Positions 55,701-61,700 of a stretch of 64,000 nucleotides of DNA are shown here, piece after piece (position 1 is the first letter of the stretch; every line of letters starts with the position of its first letter). Below the pieces are notes generated by a model that saw only the letters and a list, made by a program, of their open reading frames with translations, searched no databases and was not told the DNA's origin. This stretch comes from Cylicocyclus nassatus (lineage: Eukaryota; Nematoda; Chromadorea; Rhabditida; Strongylidae): contig CATQJL010000112.1 of NCBI GenBank assembly GCA_958299035.1, positions 85,144,636 to 85,208,635 on the forward strand, in the 5' to 3' direction. The position numbers and the translations under genes were made by a program.

Positions 55701-58700
55701 GATGAGCAGGACCCTTCTTGAAGAAGCCACTGATCTTTCCACCGAGAGCCTTGGCTGCTTCAGCGATGTCGAGTGGCTCTTCTTCGGGTTTCTCTGGTTT
55801 AGGTGCCGGTTCATCAGATCTGCCACTGTGGTACACGCTCACATGATAGGTGAGAGGCTCACCTTCGATGTCTGTCACGCGAGTTGTGCTCTCCAGTGGT
55901 CCTTCGTAGGCTGCCGTAGAAGGATAGTCGTAGTACATGTCTCTTGCAGGAACAACTGCAATAACTTCGACTGGAGCTGGTGGTGGTGCGACTGGCTCTT
56001 GAGGAATATCGGATCGGCCACTGTGATACACAGTGACGATATTGTGAATTGGCTGAGATTCGATATCTTCTCGTTTGTTCGTAGCTTCCAGTGGACCTTC
56101 GTACGGTTCTGAAATTGGATAGTCAGGAATAGTTGGTCTTCTCTTGAACAGTCCAGTGATCTTGTCACCGAAGGTCTTGGCAGCATCAGCGATGTCAATT
56201 CTGGGCTCTTCTTCTGGCTTCGGCATTGGCTCATCAGATCTTCCGCTGTGGTAGACTGTGACATGGTGGGTGAGTGGTTCACCTTCAATGTCAGTGACGC
56301 GATTCGTGCTGTCAAGTGGTCCCTCGTAGACTTCCGATACGGGATAGTCGAGATGAGCAGGACCCTTCTTGAAGAAGCCACTGATCTTTCCACCGAGAGC
56401 CTTGGCTGCTTCAGCGATGTCGAGTGGCTCTTCTTCGGGTTTCTCTGGTTTAGGTGCCGGTTCATCAGATCTGCCACTGTGGTACACGCTCACATGATAG
56501 GTGAGAGGCTCACCTTCGATGTCTGTCACGCGAGTTGTGCTCTCCAGTGGTCCTTCGTAGGCTGCCGTAGAAGGATAGTCGTAGTACATGTCTCTTGCAG
56601 GAACAACTGCAATAACTTCGACTGGAGCTGGTGGTGGTGCGACTGGCTCTTGAGGAATATCGGATCGGCCACTGTGATACACAGTGACGATATTGTGAAT
56701 TGGCTGAGATTCGATATCTTCTCGTTTGTTCGTAGCTTCCAGTGGACCTTCGTACGGTTCTGAAATTGGATAGTCAGGAATAGTTGGTCTTCTCTTGAAC
56801 AGTCCAGTGATCTTGTCACCGAAGGTCTTGGCAGCATCAGCGATGTCAATTCTGGGCTCTTCTTCTGGCTTCGGCATTGGCTCATCAGATCTTCCGCTGT
56901 GGTAGACTGTGACATGGTGGGTGAGTGGTTCACCTTCAATGTCAGTGACGCGATTCGTGCTGTCAAGTGGTCCCTCGTAGACTTCCGATACGGGATAGTC
57001 GAGATGAGCAGGACCCTTCTTGAAGAAGCCACTGATCTTTCCACCGAGAGCCTTGGCTGCTTCAGCGATGTCGAGTGGCTCTTCTTCGGGTTTCTCTGGT
57101 TTAGGTGCCGGTTCATCAGATCTGCCACTGTGGTACACGCTCACATGATAGGTGAGAGGCTCACCTTCGATGTCTGTCACGCGAGTTGTGCTCTCCAGTG
57201 GTCCTTCGTAGGCTGCCGTAGAAGGATAGTCGTAGTACATGTCTCTTGCAGGAACAACTGCAATAACTTCGACTGGAGCTGGTGGTGGTGCGACTGGCTC
57301 TTGAGGAATATCGGATCGGCCACTGTGATACACAGTGACGATATTGTGAATTGGCTGAGATTCGATATCTTCTCGTTTGTTCGTAGCTTCCAGTGGACCT
57401 TCGTACGGTTCTGAAATTGGATAGTCAGGAATAGTTGGTCTTCTCTTGAACAGTCCAGTGATCTTGTCACCGAAGGTCTTGGCAGCATCAGCGATGTCAA
57501 TTCTGGGCTCTTCTTCTGGCTTCGGCATTGGCTCATCAGATCTTCCGCTGTGGTAGACTGTGACATGGTGGGTGAGTGGTTCACCTTCAATGTCAGTGAC
57601 GCGATTCGTGCTGTCAAGTGGTCCCTCGTAGACTTCCGATACGGGATAGTCGAGATGAGCAGGACCCTTCTTGAAGAAGCCACTGATCTTTCCACCGAGA
57701 GCCTTGGCTGCTTCAGCGATGTCGAGTGGCTCTTCTTCGGGTTTCTCTGGTTTAGGTGCCGGTTCATCAGATCTGCCACTGTGGTACACGCTCACATGAT
57801 AGGTGAGAGGCTCACCTTCGATGTCTGTCACGCGAGTTGTGCTCTCCAGTGGTCCTTCGTAGGCTGCCGTAGAAGGATAGTCGTAGTACATGTCTCTTGC
57901 AGGAACAACTGCAATAACTTCGACTGGAGCTGGTGGTGGTGCGACTGGCTCTTGAGGAATATCGGATCGGCCACTGTGATACACAGTGACGATATTGTGA
58001 ATTGGCTGAGATTCGATATCTTCTCGTTTGTTCGTAGCTTCCAGTGGACCTTCGTACGGTTCTGAAATTGGATAGTCAGGAATAGTTGGTCTTCTCTTGA
58101 ACAGTCCAGTGATCTTGTCACCGAAGGTCTTGGCAGCATCAGCGATGTCAATTCTGGGCTCTTCTTCTGGCTTCGGCATTGGCTCATCAGATCTTCCGCT
58201 GTGGTAGACTGTGACATGGTGGGTGAGTGGTTCACCTTCAATGTCAGTGACGCGATTCGTGCTGTCAAGTGGTCCCTCGTAGACTTCCGATACGGGATAG
58301 TCGAGATGAGCAGGACCCTTCTTGAAGAAGCCACTGATCTTTCCACCGAGAGCCTTGACTGCTTCAGCGATGTCGAGTGGCTCTTCTTCGGGTTTCTCTG
58401 GTTTAGGTGCCGGTTCATCAGATCTGCCACTGTGGTACACGCTCACATGATAGGTGAGAGGCTCACCTTCGATGTCTGTCACGCGAGTTGTGCTTTCCAG
58501 TGGTCCTTCGTAGGCTGCCGTAGTAGGATAGTCGTAGTACATGTCTCTTGCAGGAACAACTGCAATAACTTCGACTGGAGCTGGTGGTGGTGCGACTGGC
58601 TCTTGAGGAATATCGGATCGGCCACTGTGATACACAGTGACGATATTGTGAATTGGCTGAGATTCGATATCTTCTCGTTTGTTCGTAGCTTCCAGTGGAC

Positions 58701-61700
58701 CTTCGTACGGTTCTGATATTGGATAGTCAGGAATAGTTGGTCTTCTCTTGAACAGTCCAGTGATCTTGTCACCGAAGGTCTTGGCAGCATCAGCGATGTC
58801 AATTCTGGGCTCTTCTTCTGGCTTCGGCACTGGCTCATCAGATCTTCCGCTGTGGTAGACTGTGACATGGTGGGTGAGTGGTTCACCTTCAATGTCAGTG
58901 ACGCGATTCGTGCTGTCAAGTGGTCCCTCGTAGACTTCCGATACGGGATAGTCGAGATGAGCAGGACCCTTCTTGAAGAAGCCACTGATCTTTCCACCGA
59001 GAGCCTTGGCTGCTTCAGCGATGTCGAGTGGCTCTTCTTCGGGTTTCTCTGGTTTAGGTGCCGGTTCATCAGATCTGCCACTGTGGTACACGCTCACATG
59101 ATAGGTGAGAGGCTCACCTTCGATGTCTGTCACGCGAGTTGTGCTCTCCAGTGGTCCTTCGTAGGCTGCCGTAGTAGGATAGTCGTAGTACATGTCTCTT
59201 GCAGGAACAACTGCAATAACTTCGACTGGAGCTGGTGGTGGTGCGACTGGCTCTTGAGGAATATCGGATCGGCCACTGTGATACACAGTGACGATATTGT
59301 GAATTGGCTGAGATTCGATATCTTCTCGTTTGTTCGTAGCTTCCAGTGGACCTTCGTACGGTTCTGATATTGGATAGTCAGGAATAGTTGGTCTTCTCTT
59401 GAACAGTCCAGTGATCTTGTCACCGAAGGTCTTGGCAGCATCAGCGATGTCAATTCTGGGCTCTTCTTCTGGCTTCGGCACTGGCTCATCAGATCTTCCG
59501 CTGTGGTAGACTGTGACATGGTGGGTGAGTGGTTCACCTTCAATGTCAGTGACGCGATTCGTGCTGTCAAGTGGTCCCTCGTAGACTTCCGATACGGGAT
59601 AGTCGAGATGAGCAGGACCCTTCTTGAAGAAGCCACTGATCTTTCCACCGAGAGCCTTGGCTGCTTCAGCGATGTCGAGTGGCTCTTCTTCGGGTTTCTC
59701 TGGTTTAGGTGCCGGTTCATCAGATCTGCCACTGTGGTACACGCTCACATGATAGGTGAGAGGCTCACCTTCGATGTCTGTCACGCGAGTTGTGCTCTCC
59801 AGTGGTCCTTCGTAGGCTGCCGTAGTAGGATAGTCGTAGTACATGTCTCTTGCAGGAACAACTGCAATAACTTCGACTGGAGCTGGTGGTGGTGCGACTG
59901 GCTCTTGAGGAATATCGGATCGGCCACTGTGATACACAGTGACGATATTGTGAATTGGCTGAGATTCGATATCTTCTCGTTTGTTCGTAGCTTCCAGTGG
60001 ACCTTCGCACGGTTCTGATATTGGATAGTCAGGAATAGTTGGTCTTCTCTTGAACAGTCCAGTGATCTTGTCACCGAAGGTCTTGGCAGCATCAGCGATG
60101 TCAATTCTGGGCTCTTCTTCTGGCTTCGGCACTGGCTCATCAGATCTTCCGCTGTGGTAGACTGTGACATGGTGGGTGAGTGGTTCACCTTCAATGTCAG
60201 TGACGCGATTCGTGCTGTCAAGTGGTCCCTCGTAGACTTCCGATACGGGATAGTCGAGATGAGCAGGACCCTTCTTGAAGAAGCCACTGATCTTTCCACC
60301 GAGAGCCTTGGCTGCTTCAGCGATGTCGAGTGGCTCTTCTTCGGGTTTCTCTGGTTTAGGTGCCGGTTCATCAGATCTGCCACTGTGGTACACGCTCACA
60401 TGATAGGTGAGAGGCTCACCTTCGATGTCTGTCACGCGAGTTGTGCTCTCCAGTGGTCCTTCGTAGGCTGCCGTAGTAGGATAGTCGTAGTACATGTCTC
60501 TTGCAGGAACAACTGCAATAACTTCGACTGGAGCTGGTGGTGGTGCGACTGGCTCTTGAGGAATATCGGATCGGCCACTGTGATACACAGTGACGATATT
60601 GTGAATTGGCTGAAATTCGATATCTTCTCGTTTGTTCGTAGCTTCCAGTGGACCTTCGTACGGTTCTGAAATTGGATAGTCAGGAATAGTTGGTCTTCTC
60701 TTGAACAGTCCAGTGATCTTGTCACCGAAGGTCTTGGCAGCATCAGCGATGTCAATTCTGGGCTCTTCTTCTGGCTTCGGCATTGGCTCATCAGATCTTC
60801 CGCTGTGGTAGACTGTGACATGGTGGGTGAGTGGTTCACCTTCAATGTCAGTGACGCGATTCGTGCTGTCAAGTGATCCCTCGTAGACTTCCGATACGGG
60901 ATAGTCGAGATGAGCAGGACCCTTCTTGAAGAAGCCACTGATCTTTCCACCGAGAGCCTTGGCTGCTTCAGCGATGTCGAGTGGCTCTTCTTCGGGTTTC
61001 TCTGGTTTAGGTGCCGGTTCATCAGATCTGCCACTGTGGTACACGCTCACATGATAGGTGAGAGGCTCACCTTCGATGTCTGTCACGCGAGTTGTGCTCT
61101 CCAGTGGTCCTTCGTAGGCTGCCGTAGTAGGATAGTCGTAGTACATGTCTCTTGCAGGAACAACTGCAATAACTTCGACTGGAGCTGGTGGTGGTGCGAC
61201 TGGCTCTTGAGGAATATCGGATCGGCCACTGTGATACACAGTGACGATATTGTGAATTGGCTGAGATTCGATATCTTCTCGTTTGTTCGTAGCTTCCAGT
61301 GGACCTTCGTACGGTTCTGATATTGGATAGTCAGGAATAGTTGGTCTTCTCTTGAACAGTCCAGTGATCTTGTCACCGAAGGTCTTGGCAGCATCAGCGA
61401 TGTCAATTCTGGGCTCTTCTTCTGGCTTCGGCACTGGCTCATCAGATCTTCCGCTGTGGTAGACTGTGACATGGTGGGTGAGTGGTTCACCTTCAATGTC
61501 AGTGACGCGATTCGTGCTGTCAAGTGGTCCCTCGTAGACTTCCGATACGGGATAGTCGAGATGAGCAGGACCCTTCTTGAAGAAGCCACTGATCTTTCCA
61601 CCGAGAGCCTTGGCTGCTTCAGCGATGTCGAGTGGCTCTTCTTCGGGTTTCTCTGGTTTAGGTGCCGGTTCATCAGATCTGCCACTGTGGTACACGCTCA

